64,000 nt of DNA from Solirubrobacterales bacterium (GCA_019240115.1 JAFAYV010000075.1:30836-94835); one strand, 5' to 3'; numbered from the stretch's first letter, positions 44,183-54,133 are shown. Notes: generated from the sequence alone by a model not told the origin. Program-made: numbers and translations.

Positions 44183-45208
44183 ATGAGCATCAGGGTTGGC
44201 TACAAGGCGTCCGCCGAGCAGTTCGGGCCTCGCGAGCTGCTCGAGTTCGGAGTCGAGGCCGAGGCGCTCGGCCTGGAGATCGTCGCCCTCTCCGACCACT
44301 TTCAGCCGTGGCGCCATCACGGCGGTCACGCGCCCTCGACGCTCGCGTGGCTGGGCGCGGCGGGGCAGGCGACGCACACGGTGACCCTCGGCACGAGCGT
44401 GCTGACGCCGACGCTGCGCTACGAGCCGGCGATCGTCGCCCAGGCGTTCGGGACCCTCGGCGTGCTCAACCCCGGGCGCGTGTTCCTCGGGGTCGGCACC
44501 GGCGAGGCGATGAACGAGACGCCCGCCACCGGCGGAGAGTTCCCCGGGCGCAAGGAACGACGGCTGCGGCTCGCCGAGGCGATCGCGCTGATCAAGCAGC
44601 TGTGGAGCGAGGAGCGGGTCGACTTCGCCGGCGACTACTACTCGACGAGCAAGGCGACGATCTACGACCGCCCGGCCGAGCCGGTGCCGATCTTCGTCGC
44701 CGCCTCGGGGCCGCTCGCCGCCAAGCTCGCCGGCCGCGTCGGCGACGGCTTCATCTGCACGAGCGGCAAGGACCCCGACCTGTACCGCGAGCTGCTCGAC
44801 AACGTCCGGGAGGGCGCGGAGAAGGCCGGACGCGACGCCTCACAGATCCGGCGGATGATCGAGATCAAGGTCTCCTACGACCGCGACCTGCAGGCGGCGC
44901 GCGACGCGTGCCGGTGGTGGGCGGCGCTCGGACTGCGGCCCGAGCAGAAGGAGGGGATCGAGGACCCGATCGAGATGGAGCGGGTCGCCGACGCCAACGC
45001 CGACCAGGCGCAGAGCCGGTTCATCGTGTCCGACGATCCCGAGGAGATCGTCGAGTCGATCCGCACCTACACCGACCTCGGTTTCGACGACCTCGTGCTG
45101 CACGGCCCCGGCGAGGACCAGTCACGCTTCCTGCGCGAGTTCTCGCAGGACGTGCTGCCGCTCGTGCGCAAGCTCGAGACCCCGGCTGCGGGAGCGGCCA
45201 CGCGGTAG
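44183..45208 (+). CDS. fgd: F420-dependent glucose-6-phosphate dehydrogenase
   Basis: A 341-residue LLM-fold enzyme oxidising glucose 6-phosphate with reduction of coenzyme F420. It matches mycobacterial Fgd1 along its whole length: GYKASAEQFGPREL at the start, LSDHFQPWRHHGGHAPSTLAW (His39 active-site base, Trp43), GTSVLTPTLRYEPAIVAQAF, FLGVGTGEAMNE (Glu proton donor), and DGFICTSGKDPDLY. It generates F420H2 for other LLM/F420 reductases, two candidates of which lie at 49.7-51.6 kb. GAGAGG precedes the ATG. It is followed 12 bp later by an acyl-CoA ligase on the same strand. Confidence 0.92.
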   Translation: MSIRVGYKASAEQFGPRELLEFGVEAEALGLEIVALSDHFQPWRHHGGHAPSTLAWLGAAGQATHTVTLGTSVLTPTLRYEPAIVAQAFGTLGVLNPGRVFLGVGTGEAMNETPATGGEFPGRKERRLRLAEAIALIKQLWSEERVDFAGDYYSTSKATIYDRPAEPVPIFVAASGPLAAKLAGRVGDGFICTSGKDPDLYRELLDNVREGAEKAGRDASQIRRMIEIKVSYDRDLQAARDACRWWAALGLRPEQKEGIEDPIEMERVADANADQAQSRFIVSDDPEEIVESIRTYTDLGFDDLVLHGPGEDQSRFLREFSQDVLPLVRKLETPAAGAATR

Positions 45209-45220
45209 TACGGTTCCCGC

Positions 45221-46756
45221 ATGGTCGCGGGAGCGGAGCGGGTCGGCGAGAACGTCGGCCGGCTGCTCGAGCGCCACGTCGCCGCGGGTGCCGACCGGCC
45301 GTTCCTGCACTTCGAGGACGTCGACACCTCGCAGCGACTCGAGATCAGCTACGGCGAGGCGCTGCACCGCGCCGGGCGGGTGGCGGCGGTGCTCGCCGAC
45401 CACGGCATCGGCGCCGGCGATCGGTTCCACGTCCATCTGACCAACCGCCCGGAGTTCTACGACTGCTGGTTCGCCGCGGCGCTGCTCGGCGCCGTGATCG
45501 TCCCCACCAACCCGCTGCTGACCATCGACGAGCTGCGGTTCGTCGTCGAGCACGCGGGGTGCGGGCTGAGCATCTCCGAGCCCGACCTGCTGCAGACCGC
45601 CGAGGACGCCCAGGGCGGCACGATCCTCGTCGCCGGCGACAGCCTCGCCGAGCAGTTCGGCTCCGCGGATCCACTCGAGGCGGGCGACCACGGCGCCGAG
45701 ACGCTGCTCGCCGTGCTCTACACCTCGGGCACGACGAGCCAGCCCAAGGGCGTCCTCGTGTCGCACGCCGCCTACGTCTACTGCGGGGAGGCGGTCGCGC
45801 AGCACATCCGCCTGACGCCCGACGACCGCCAGCTGATCGTGCTACCGCTGTTCCACGGCAACGCCCAGTATTACTCGACGATGTCGGCGCTGGTCACCGG
45901 GGCGTCGATCGCGCTGGCGTCACGCTTCTCGGCCTCGCGCTGGAGCGCGCAGGCGCGCGACCTCGGCGCGACGGTGGCGAGCCTGTTCGCCGCGCCGATC
46001 CGGATGATCCTCGCCGCCGAGCCCGGCGACGCCGATCGCGAGCACGCGCTCCGGCTCGTCCTGTTCGCCCAGAACGTCTCCGACGCCCAGCTCGACGAGT
46101 TCGAGGAGCGCTTCGGGGTGCCGCTCGCGCAGCTGTACGGCATGACCGAGACGGTCGCGCCGCCGACGATCAACCCGATCTACGGCGAGCGGCGCAACGC
46201 CACGATCGGCCCGCCGACGCTGAGCGCGCGCGTCCGGGTCATCGACGAGGACGGCAACGACGTCGAGCCCGGGGAGCCCGGTCAGCTGCTCGTCGGCGGC
46301 GAGCCCGGCGTGACGCTGATGAACGGCTACCTCGACAATCCCGAGGCAACCGAGAAGTCACTGCGCGACGGCTGGCTGTACACCGGCGACCAGGTGCGCC
46401 TGCTCGAGGGCGGCTACCTCGAGTTCGTCGACCGCGACAAGGACCTGATCAAGCGCGCCGGCGAGAACGTCTCCACGGTCGAGGTCGAGCGGGTGATCGA
46501 CGAGCATCCCGCGGTGCAGGAGTCCGCAGTGCTCGGGCTGCCCGACGAGATGTACGACCACGTCGTCGGGGCCTTCGTCGTGCTGCGCGAGGGCGCCGAG
46601 TGCGACGCCGACGAGCTCATCGGCTTCTGCGCCGAGCGGCTGGCCAAGTTCAAGGTTCCGGCGCGGGTCGAGTTCATGTCCGAATTGCCGCGTACGCCGG
46701 TTGGGAAGATCCAGAAGCACGAGATCCGCGCGAGCGTCGAGCAAGCCCAGCAATAA
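45221..46756 (+). CDS. AMP-dependent synthetase/acyl-CoA ligase
   Basis: A 511-residue ANL-superfamily enzyme. The P-loop motif A3 is LYTSGTTSQPKG, the aromatic/adenine loop YGMTETVAP, the hinge region WLYTGDQVRLLEGGYLEFVDRDKDLIKRAGENVS, and the A10 lysine is in RTPVGKIQKHEI. These show adenylation and thioesterification of a carboxylate. The sequence around the A5 loop resembles crotonobetaine/carnitine-CoA ligase (CaiC)-like members, but the substrate is uncertain. It probably shares a transcript with fgd. Confidence 0.88.
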   Translation: MVAGAERVGENVGRLLERHVAAGADRPFLHFEDVDTSQRLEISYGEALHRAGRVAAVLADHGIGAGDRFHVHLTNRPEFYDCWFAAALLGAVIVPTNPLLTIDELRFVVEHAGCGLSISEPDLLQTAEDAQGGTILVAGDSLAEQFGSADPLEAGDHGAETLLAVLYTSGTTSQPKGVLVSHAAYVYCGEAVAQHIRLTPDDRQLIVLPLFHGNAQYYSTMSALVTGASIALASRFSASRWSAQARDLGATVASLFAAPIRMILAAEPGDADREHALRLVLFAQNVSDAQLDEFEERFGVPLAQLYGMTETVAPPTINPIYGERRNATIGPPTLSARVRVIDEDGNDVEPGEPGQLLVGGEPGVTLMNGYLDNPEATEKSLRDGWLYTGDQVRLLEGGYLEFVDRDKDLIKRAGENVSTVEVERVIDEHPAVQESAVLGLPDEMYDHVVGAFVVLREGAECDADELIGFCAERLAKFKVPARVEFMSELPRTPVGKIQKHEIRASVEQAQQ

Positions 46757-46782
46757 TCGGGTGCGCCTGCAGTAACGGGCCG

Positions 46783-47862
46783 CTAGAACCGGATCAGCGG
46801 CTTGATCATCCCGTCCTCTTTGTTCTCCATCATGCGGAAGGCCTTCTCGATTTCGTGAAATCCGAATTCGTGGGTGGTCATCGGCGTTGGATCGATCTTG
46901 CCGGACTGCAGCAGACGCAGGAGGCGGTGCATGCGTTCGCTGCCACCGGGGCACAGCCCGCCCCAGATCTGCTTGTCGGCCATGCCCAGACCGAAGGCGT
47001 CGAGCGGGACCTTCAGCGGTTCGGCGACCTCGCCGTGATAGCCGATGTTGGAGACTCGCCCGCCGGGCTTGGTCACGTAGAGCGCCGCCTCCCAGGTCTG
47101 CGGAAAGCCGAACGCCTCGATCGCCGCATCCACGCCTTCGCCGCCCGTGAGCTCCATGATCTGCCCGACGGTGTCGCCCGCCGTGTGGTCGACGACGATG
47201 TCGGCGCCGAAGCGCCGCGACAGCTCCTGGCGCCGAGGAATTGACTCGACGGTGATGATCAGCCCGGCGCCGCGCAGCTTGCAGCCCATCGTCGCGCACA
47301 GCCCGACGGCGCCCTGGGCGAAGACGACGACGGTGTCGCCGATCTCAAGCTCGGCGTGCTCGGCGCCGGCAAAGCCCGTGGTCAGCATGTCGGGCGCGTA
47401 GACGGCCTGCTCGTCGGCCACATCGTCGGGGATCGCCGTCAGGTTGCCCACCGCATCGTTGACGAGGAAGTACTCCGCCATGTTGCCGTCGCGCTGGACG
47501 GTGAACTTGTAGGCGCCGAGCGCGCCCTGGCACTGCGAGGTGTAACCGCGCTGGCACGGATGGCACTGCAGGCATGGCGTGGTCGCAGCGCTCAGCACGC
47601 GCTGCCCGACCTCGAAGCCCTCAACGGCCGAGCCGAGCTCGTGCACGACGCCCACGGCCTCATGACCGAGCGCGCGCCCATGCTCGACCGGGAGCGCGCC
47701 CCGGACCGTGTGGATGTCCGAGGTGCAGATCAGCGCGGCCGTGGTCTTGACCACGGCGTCGTTGGGTCCGGGCCGGGGGACCTCCCGGTCGACGACCGCG
47801 ACCTTGTTCAGGCCGTCGAACACGAACGATTTCATGGTGGTGGTGGCGGCGGTCGCGGTCAT
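46783..47862 (-). CDS. Zinc-dependent alcohol dehydrogenase (medium chain)
   Basis: A 359-residue MDR enzyme. The catalytic zinc ligands are Cys46 (CTSDIHT), His67 (GHEAVG) and Asp158 (YAPDMLTTG), the last as in NADP-dependent secondary alcohol dehydrogenases of the Thermoanaerobacter type. Structural zinc cysteines are at 97, 100, 103 and 111. The cofactor site is VVVFAQGAVGLCATMGCKLRG. It probably interconverts a secondary alcohol and ketone or an aldehyde. AGGGGAGAGA before the ATG fixes the start. It is divergent from the second acyl-CoA ligase, with about 228 bp between. Confidence 0.88.
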   Translation of the reverse strand: MTATAATTTMKSFVFDGLNKVAVVDREVPRPGPNDAVVKTTAALICTSDIHTVRGALPVEHGRALGHEAVGVVHELGSAVEGFEVGQRVLSAATTPCLQCHPCQRGYTSQCQGALGAYKFTVQRDGNMAEYFLVNDAVGNLTAIPDDVADEQAVYAPDMLTTGFAGAEHAELEIGDTVVVFAQGAVGLCATMGCKLRGAGLIITVESIPRRQELSRRFGADIVVDHTAGDTVGQIMELTGGEGVDAAIEAFGFPQTWEAALYVTKPGGRVSNIGYHGEVAEPLKVPLDAFGLGMADKQIWGGLCPGGSERMHRLLRLLQSGKIDPTPMTTHEFGFHEIEKAFRMMENKEDGMIKPLIRF

Positions 47863-48090
47863 CGTCTCTCTCCCCTGGGGTTGTCGAGCGGGCTGCCGAG
47901 GTACTCGTTGATCCGGGGCAGTGTAGGTCGGTGCACCTCCTGACGAAGGCGGAGCAGGTGTCAGACCAGTGGATCACGTGGGGCTCGCGGTCCAGCCGGT
48001 GATGCTGACGATGCGCAACTGCAGGAGGGAAGGGTCGACGGTGGTTCTCCCACTTGTCAAGCCGTCGGCTTCGCCATTAGGGTGCCCGTC

Positions 48091-49677
48091 ATGAATCCGG
48101 CAATTTGGGTGGAGCGCCAGGGCCGCCGTCGACCCGACGCGCCCGCGATCGCCGTCGGCGAGCGAGTCCATGCGAACTGGGCCGCGTTCGCGGGCCGCAC
48201 TGCGGCGGTGGCGGGTGGCTTGCGGAGTGCTCTCGGGCTGTCGCCGGGTGACCGGGTCGCGATCGTGATGCGCAATCGCCCCGAGTACATGGAGGCGCTG
48301 TACGGCGCCTGGCATGCCGGCCTGGTGGCCGTGCCGGTCAACGCGCGCCTGCACCGCGAGGAGTTCGCCTACATCCTCGAGCACAGCGGAGCCGCCGTCG
48401 TCGTGACCGACTCCGAGCACGCCGACGACATCGAGCCGCTCGTCGACGCCGTGGCCTCGCTGCAGGCGTCGGTCCTCGCACCGGGCGAGCCGTGGGATCG
48501 TCTCACGGCCTCCCGGCCCGATCCGCTCGTGCACCGCGAGCCGGACGACCCGGCGTGGCTGTTCTACACGAGCGGCACGACCGGACAGCCGAAGGGAGCG
48601 GTCCTGACGAATCGGAACCTGCTCGCGGCGACCCTCGCCTATTACGCCGACATCGACCCGGTGGCGCCACGGGACGCCATCCTCCACGCCGCCCCCCTGT
48701 CGCACGGCAGCGGACTGTACGGACTGTCCCACGTGGCACGGGGGGCGGTCAGCGTCATGCCGGACGCGGGCGGCATCGACGGTGACGAGCTCGCGGGCCT
48801 GCTGGCGCGCTGGTCGGGCGTGTCGCTGTTCGCGGCTCCCACCATGGTCAAGCGGCTGGCCGGCCATCCGGCCGTGGCCACGGCGGATCTGAGCCATCTG
48901 AAGACGATCATCTACGGCGGGGCCCCGATGTACATGGCCGATCTCGAGGAAGCGCTGGAGGTCTTCGGTCCGCGGCTCGATCAGATCTACGGACAGGGCG
49001 AGACGCCGATGACGATCACCGGGCTGTCGAAGGCCGAGCACGCCGACCGCGGCCATCCGCGCTGGCGAGAGCGCATGCAGAGCGTCGGCCTCGCGCGCAC
49101 CAACGTCGAGGTCCGCGTCGTCGGCGACGACCACCGCGAGCTCGGCGTCGAGGAGATCGGCGAAGTCGTCGTGGGGGGCGACACGGTGATGGCCGGCTAC
49201 TTCAACCAGCCCGATGCGACCGCCGAGACGCTCCGGGGCGGTTGGCTGCATACCGGGGACCTCGGCAGCTTCGACGTCGACGGATACCTCACGCTGCGCG
49301 ACCGGTCCAAGGACCTGATCATCAGCGGGGGGATGAACATCTACCCCCGGGAGGTCGAGGAGACGCTGCTCCGCCACCCCGGAGTCCGCGCCGTGTCCGT
49401 CGTCGGACGGCCCGACCCGGAGTGGGGGGAAGCCGTGGTGGCCTTCGTCGTGGCCGCCGACCCGGCCGCTCCTCCGCCCACTGATGAGCTCGATCAGACG
49501 GCGCTTCAGCGGATCGCCCGGTACAAGCGGCCGAAGGAATACCGGTTCCTGGAGAATCTTCCCACCAACAACTACGGCAAGGTCGTCAAGCGCGAGCTGC
49601 GCGACCAGCTCGGAGCCGAGACGGATGCCGTTCGCACGACGGCCAATGACGTTCGTACCACTACCCATTCACGTTGA
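48091..49677 (+). CDS. AMP-dependent synthetase/acyl-CoA ligase
   Basis: About 528 residues, ANL superfamily. Motif A3 is FYTSGTTGQPKGAVLT, then YGGAPMY, the A5 loop YGQGETPM, WLHTGDLGSFDVDGYLTLRDRSKDLIISGGMNIYP and the A10 lysine in NNYGKVVKREL. It is of the long/medium-chain fatty acid or aromatic acid CoA ligase type. ATG at 48091 is preferred to a GTG three codons earlier because AGGG lies 8 nt upstream. The LLM oxidoreductase follows 15 bp later, so the two form an operon; they may act on the same carboxylic acid. Confidence 0.88.
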   Translation: MNPAIWVERQGRRRPDAPAIAVGERVHANWAAFAGRTAAVAGGLRSALGLSPGDRVAIVMRNRPEYMEALYGAWHAGLVAVPVNARLHREEFAYILEHSGAAVVVTDSEHADDIEPLVDAVASLQASVLAPGEPWDRLTASRPDPLVHREPDDPAWLFYTSGTTGQPKGAVLTNRNLLAATLAYYADIDPVAPRDAILHAAPLSHGSGLYGLSHVARGAVSVMPDAGGIDGDELAGLLARWSGVSLFAAPTMVKRLAGHPAVATADLSHLKTIIYGGAPMYMADLEEALEVFGPRLDQIYGQGETPMTITGLSKAEHADRGHPRWRERMQSVGLARTNVEVRVVGDDHRELGVEEIGEVVVGGDTVMAGYFNQPDATAETLRGGWLHTGDLGSFDVDGYLTLRDRSKDLIISGGMNIYPREVEETLLRHPGVRAVSVVGRPDPEWGEAVVAFVVAADPAAPPPTDELDQTALQRIARYKRPKEYRFLENLPTNNYGKVVKRELRDQLGAETDAVRTTANDVRTTTHSR

Positions 49678-49692
49678 GGAGAGGCGACCGAG

Positions 49693-50676
49693 ATGAAGCT
49701 TGCCCTGTACCTGCCCAACTTCCGCGACACCGTGACCATCAAGGAGCTCGAGGACCTCACCACCCTCGCCGAGGAGCTCGACTTCGACTCCGTCTGGACG
49801 CTCGACCGGATCGTGGTGCCCGAAGCCTCCGACCGCCAGGAGCTGCAGAACTCGTTCGGCTACATGGATGGATTCCCCAATGCGCTGCCCGTGACCTCCC
49901 ACGGCCAGTGGTTCCAGGGCTGGCCGCTGCTCCCCTGGCTCGCCGCGAAGACCAAGAAGGTGCGCATCGGCATGAGCATCACCGACACGCCGTACCGCGC
50001 CCCGGGCGTCCTGGCCACCGAGTGCGCCACGATCGACCACCTGTCAGACGGCCGGCTCAACGTCGGCGTCGGCTCGGGCTGGATGCCCGAGGAGTTCGCG
50101 GCCGCGAGCGCCGCCCACATCTACCCCAAGAAGCACAAGCACGTGCGCGAGACCATCGAGGTCATGCAGGGCGTGTGGAACAACGACCTGTTCGAGTACC
50201 ACGGTGAGTTTGCGGACTTCGACCGGTGCGGGTTCGGCGCCAAGCCGCTCCAGGATCCGCTGCCGATCTGGTTCAGCGGGCTCAAGAGCGCCGAGCGTTC
50301 CGCCAAGCGGATCGCCAAGTACAACCTCGCGGGCTGGATCGGCATCCAGGACGACCCCGAGGGGCTGGCCGACTGGCGCAAGGCCATCGACGCCGAACTG
50401 CAGGAGCTAGGTCGCTCGATCGACGAGATCGAGATGTCCAGCATGATCTGGTTCGTGATCACCGACGAGGACGCCGACCAGACGCCGGCGGGCAAGGGCA
50501 CCAACCTGCTCGTGGGCTCAGAGAAGCAGATCACCGAGATGCTCAAGCGCTACCAGGAGGCCGGACTGACGATGCCGATGCTGTGGCCGCCGTTCACCGA
50601 CGTGCCGGTCTCCAAGACGCTCGACGACCTCAAGCGCCTCAAGGAGGACATCATGCCGAAGGTCGAGGCCTCGTAG
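49693..50676 (+). CDS. LLM-class flavin/F420-dependent oxidoreductase
   Basis: A 327-residue TIM-barrel oxidoreductase of the luciferase-like superfamily. It has FDSVWTLDRIVVPE, RIGMSITDTPYRAPGVLATECATIDHLSDGRLNVGVGSGWMPEEF, and IWFSGLKSAERSAKRIAKY. The GRLNVGVGSGW stretch is shared by F420-dependent members. Good GGAGAGG site. Its partner gene is the upstream acyl-CoA ligase. The 3' end overlaps by 26 bp a convergent gene of the same superfamily, but the two proteins are not close copies. Substrate unknown. Confidence 0.87.
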   Translation: MKLALYLPNFRDTVTIKELEDLTTLAEELDFDSVWTLDRIVVPEASDRQELQNSFGYMDGFPNALPVTSHGQWFQGWPLLPWLAAKTKKVRIGMSITDTPYRAPGVLATECATIDHLSDGRLNVGVGSGWMPEEFAAASAAHIYPKKHKHVRETIEVMQGVWNNDLFEYHGEFADFDRCGFGAKPLQDPLPIWFSGLKSAERSAKRIAKYNLAGWIGIQDDPEGLADWRKAIDAELQELGRSIDEIEMSSMIWFVITDEDADQTPAGKGTNLLVGSEKQITEMLKRYQEAGLTMPMLWPPFTDVPVSKTLDDLKRLKEDIMPKVEAS

Positions 50677-51592
50677 GCGCGAACGCATCGAGCACGCGTT
50701 CCGCGTGCTCGACGGCTTCCCCGGCGTCGACGTCGGGGAAGCCGACCCGGGGCGAGAGGTTCAAGTCGAGGAAGACCTCGGTGACGCCCTGGGCGCCCAG
50801 CGCCCTGATGTCGTCGAGCACCTGCGCGCGGGTTCCGTGCAATGGGCGGCGACCGTCCCCGGGGTGCTCATCGACCAGGTCGACGACGCCGCGCACGACG
50901 ATCTGCAGCGCGGCCGGGTCGCGGCCGGCGTCCCGAGCGCCGGCACGCACCGTCGCGATCGACGCGCCGAGGTTGGCGAGGTCCTGGCTGCTGCAGATCC
51001 AGCCGTTTGCGAGCCGCCCGGCCCGGCGCAGCGCCGGCGCGGCAGCGGCGCCCAGCAGCACCGGCGGATGCGGGCGTTGCACCGGCGGCGGGGCCATGTG
51101 CGCGCGGGGCACGGTGTAGAACTCGCCGGCGAACTCCACCGGGTCCTGAGTCCACAACGCCTCCAGGCAGCGCAGGTACTCGTCCATCCGGGCGCCGCGA
51201 CGCTCGTACGGCACGCCGGCGGCGGCGTACTCCTCCGGCAGCCAGCCCATGCCGACACCCGCGGTGAGCCGGCCTCCAGACAGCACATCGAGGGAGGCGA
51301 GCGTCTTCGCAAGCAGTGCGGGGGCGGTGAACGGGGCGCAGATGGTCGCCGTCCCCAGTCGGATCCGGTCGGTGTGGGCGGCAACGTAGGCGAGCGCGAC
51401 GACCGAGTCGAGCACCGACTGGTGCGCCGGGCCGAGCGTCCGCCCGACGGGGTCGAGCACCCGCTGAAAGGTCCACAGCGACGCGTACGCGCGCGCTTCC
51501 GCGCCGCGAGCGATACGACGAATCGTATCCGGGGTGGCCCAACCCCCCGAGATCGGAAGGCCGAACCCGAGCAGCGGCAGGTCACCCGCCAT
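50651..51592 (-). CDS. LLM-class flavin/F420-dependent oxidoreductase
   Basis: A 313-residue member of the luciferase-like superfamily with LGFGLPISGGWATPDTIRRIARGAEARAYASLWTFQRVL, RIRLGTATICAPFTAPALLAKTLASLDVLSGGRLTAGVGMGWLPEEYAAAGV, and a C-terminal VTEVFLDLNLS strand. The pattern is that of putative F420-dependent oxidoreductases in actinobacteria. Downstream on the same strand lie a glutaredoxin/GST-like gene (8 bp away) and the deacetylase gene, so a three-gene leftward run is formed with reading order deacetylase, GST-like, LLM. Confidence 0.86.
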   Translation of the reverse strand: MAGDLPLLGFGLPISGGWATPDTIRRIARGAEARAYASLWTFQRVLDPVGRTLGPAHQSVLDSVVALAYVAAHTDRIRLGTATICAPFTAPALLAKTLASLDVLSGGRLTAGVGMGWLPEEYAAAGVPYERRGARMDEYLRCLEALWTQDPVEFAGEFYTVPRAHMAPPPVQRPHPPVLLGAAAAPALRRAGRLANGWICSSQDLANLGASIATVRAGARDAGRDPAALQIVVRGVVDLVDEHPGDGRRPLHGTRAQVLDDIRALGAQGVTEVFLDLNLSPRVGFPDVDAGEAVEHAERVLDAFAPTRPRPSA

Positions 51593-51600
51593 GTGTCCGA

Positions 51601-51885
51601 TCAGCCGGTCAGCGGGCCGGGAAGCTCGTTCGCCTTCAGCTTGGCGATCATGTCGTCGGTCTCCTCGCGGTACACCGTCCCGTCGGCGAGCTCGAGCACC
51701 GGCACGTACTTCTGGCCGGTGAGCTTGACCACGTCGGCGCGGGACTTCTCGCCCTTGCCGTAACCGTGCTTGACGATCTCGTAGTCGACGCCGCGCTCGT
51801 CGAGCGCCTTCTGCAGGCGCCAGCAGGCGTCCGCGTCCATGTGCAGGAAGGTGTAGGAGCAGCGGTGCAGCTTGACCTTGGCCAT
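51601..51885 (-). CDS. Small thioredoxin-fold (GST N-terminal-like) protein
   Basis: A 94-residue protein, VKLHRCSYTFLHMDADACWRLQKALDERGVDYEIVKHGYGKGEKS followed by TGQKYVPVLELADGTVYREETDDMIAKL. The order beta-alpha-beta, a cis-Pro loop (VPVLEL) and a final helix matches glutaredoxin/GST N-terminal domains. The active-site CxxC is not present in the usual place: Cys9 stands alone and a second Cys lies at 21. Thiol chemistry is therefore uncertain. The C-terminal GST helical domain is absent. Confidence 0.75.
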   Translation of the reverse strand: MAKVKLHRCSYTFLHMDADACWRLQKALDERGVDYEIVKHGYGKGEKSRADVVKLTGQKYVPVLELADGTVYREETDDMIAKLKANELPGPLTG

Positions 51886-51913
51886 GCGCTGAGACTACCC
51901 GGCCCGGCCGAGG

Positions 51914-52657
51914 CTACGCCGCCCCGGAGACGAGCTCGGGCACCGTGACCAGGCGCGTGCCGCGCGCGGCGAAGTGCTCGAGCGTCACCTGGACGGCGGC
52001 GAGCGTTGCGCGCGTGTCGGCATCGGGCCGTTGGTCGGAGCCGTCGTGGAGCAGGATGATGTCGCCGTCGCGGGCGCGGGCGCAGCGCCGGGCGATCCGT
52101 TCGGCGGTCGTGCGCCGACGCCAGTCGAACGCGGTGATCGACCACAGCACCGGCACGTAGCCCTCGGCGCGGACCGCGCGCAGCGTGCCGGGGCGACGGT
52201 GGCCGTAGGGCGGGCGCATCAGCGCGCCGCCGGGCAGCGTGGCGAAGTGCGCGCCCGCGGCCTCGACGGCGTCGCGGCAGCGCCGCAGTTCGTCTCCGAT
52301 CCGCCGCCGCCCATGGGCCGGCATCGTCGGGTGCGTGTGGGTGTGGTTGCCGAGCGCGTGCCCGGCGGCCGCCGTCGCGCGCACGACCTCGGGCGCGCGC
52401 GCGGCCCACCGCCCGATCACGAAGAAGGTGGCGCGCGCGTCGTACGCGGCGAGCAGGTCGAGCAGCGCCGGGGTGCGCGCGGCGTTCGGCCCGTCGTCGA
52501 AGGTCAGCGCGACGCGGCGCTCCGCGCTGCGCTCGCGATGCACGGTGGACCCGTAACGCTCCGCGGTCGGCGACATCCCCTGATACACGGCGGCGCCGAT
52601 TCCGGCGACGGCGATCGCGCCCACCGCCACCGCGGACGCGCCTGCACGATCGATCAC
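51914..52657 (-). CDS. Polysaccharide deacetylase (NodB domain)
   Basis: A 247-residue exported or membrane-anchored deacetylase. One N-terminal hydrophobic segment (SAVAVGAIAVAGIGAAVYQ) acts as signal or anchor. The NodB domain follows with motif 1 LTFDDGP (Asp54 base, Asp55 metal), motif 2 GNHTHTHP (His105 and His109 metal), motif 3 RPPYGHRRPG, and a late LLHDGSD carrying the catalytic His. Such enzymes deacetylate peptidoglycan or N-acetylated surface polymers. A role in processing the ManNAc-containing polysaccharide of this window is possible, but the gene is 10 kb away. Confidence 0.88.
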   Translation of the reverse strand: MIDRAGASAVAVGAIAVAGIGAAVYQGMSPTAERYGSTVHRERSAERRVALTFDDGPNAARTPALLDLLAAYDARATFFVIGRWAARAPEVVRATAAAGHALGNHTHTHPTMPAHGRRRIGDELRRCRDAVEAAGAHFATLPGGALMRPPYGHRRPGTLRAVRAEGYVPVLWSITAFDWRRRTTAERIARRCARARDGDIILLHDGSDQRPDADTRATLAAVQVTLEHFAARGTRLVTVPELVSGAA

Positions 52658-52727
52658 CGCGCGATCCTACCGAGCCCGCCGCCGGGCACAGGGGAGCGTG
52701 ATCCAAGGAGCGTGATCTAATCGAGAC

Positions 52728-54133
52728 GTGCGCACGATCATCGGCGATCCCCGCGACGCGGCGACGGCCGCGCTCGAGCTGCTGATGGCGGTCGCCGCGG
52801 CGACGCTCGTCGTCGCGGCGCTGCAGTCGGCGGCGCCCCCGGCCGGTCTCGGGGTCGTGTACCTGCTCGCCGTGCTCGAGGTCGCGGTCCGGCGCGGGCA
52901 GCGTCCGGCGATCGTCGCCGCGGTGCTCTGCGTGCTCGCGCTCAACTACCTGTTCGCGGCCCCGCGCGAGCGCTTCGCGATCGCCCACACGCAGGACCTC
53001 GTCGAGCTGCTCGTGTTCCTGATCGTCGCCCTCGTCGTCGGCCGGCTCGCGGCGAGAGCGCGGTCGCGCGCCGCCGAGGCCGATGCCCGCGCGCTGGCCG
53101 CCGCCGCGCGCGAGCGGGAGGCGACGCTGCTCGCCCAGGCGGCCTCGGCGATCCTCTCGCGCCACGATCGCGACGACCAGGTGACGAGCATCGAGCGGCT
53201 CGTCGCGACCGCGACCGGCAGCTCGCGGGCGCGGATCGTCGGCCCGGCGTCCGCGACGCCGGACGGCGAGCTCGCCGTGCGGCTCGGCGCCGGAGAGCCG
53301 CTGTGGCTGGCGGTGTCGCGGGACAGCCACTGGGACGAGGGCCAGCTGACTCGCATCGCCGGACCGCTCGGCAAGCTGTTCGACGTCGCCCGCGTGCGCG
53401 AGCGGGCCACCGAGCAGACGGCCGAGATCGAGGCCGCCCGGCGTGCCGAGACGGCGCGCACCGCGGTGCTGCACGCGATCTCGCATGATCTCCGCTCCCC
53501 GCTGACCGCGATCACCACGGCCGCCTATGCGCTGCGCTCCGAGCAGGTGTCCGAGGCCGAGCGCGGCGAGCTCGTCGAGGTCATCGAGGGCGAGGGAGCG
53601 CGGCTGACCAAGCTCGTCGACGACCTGCTCGACCTCTCGATGATCGAGGCCGGCGCGGTGCGTCCGCGCGCGGACTGGTGCGACCTGCACGAGGTCGTCG
53701 TCTCCGCGGCCGAGCCGCTACGCGACGGCCATCACATCGCGATCGACCTCCCGGCCGACCTCCCGCTCGTTCGCGTCGACGCCGCCCAGGTCGAGCGCGT
53801 GTTCTCCAACCTCCTGACCAACGCGGTCAAGTTCTCGCCCCCCGGCACCCCGGTCCGGGTCAGCGGCAGCGCCGAGGGCGGCCGGGTGACGGTGCGGGTC
53901 GTCGACCGGGGCCCGGGCATCCCGCGGCCGCAGCGCGCGCGGGTGTTCGAGCCGTTCTTCCGCGCCCGCTCGGCGCCGGGCGCGGGCGCCGGGCTCGGAC
54001 TGGCGATCTGCCGCGGCTTCGTCGAGGCCAACGGCGGGCGGATCCTGCTGCAGGCCGACTCGGGCAAGGGGACCTCGTTCGCGGTCAGCTTCCCCGTCCA
54101 GCAGCTGCCCGCGCCCGCGGAGCCGGCACGCCG

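Noticed and set aside
44308..47244. Rightward 978-codon open frame across fgd and the acyl-CoA ligase
   Set aside because: It overlaps two genes with full-length family matches on the same strand in other frames; the translation is Arg/Ala-rich low complexity.
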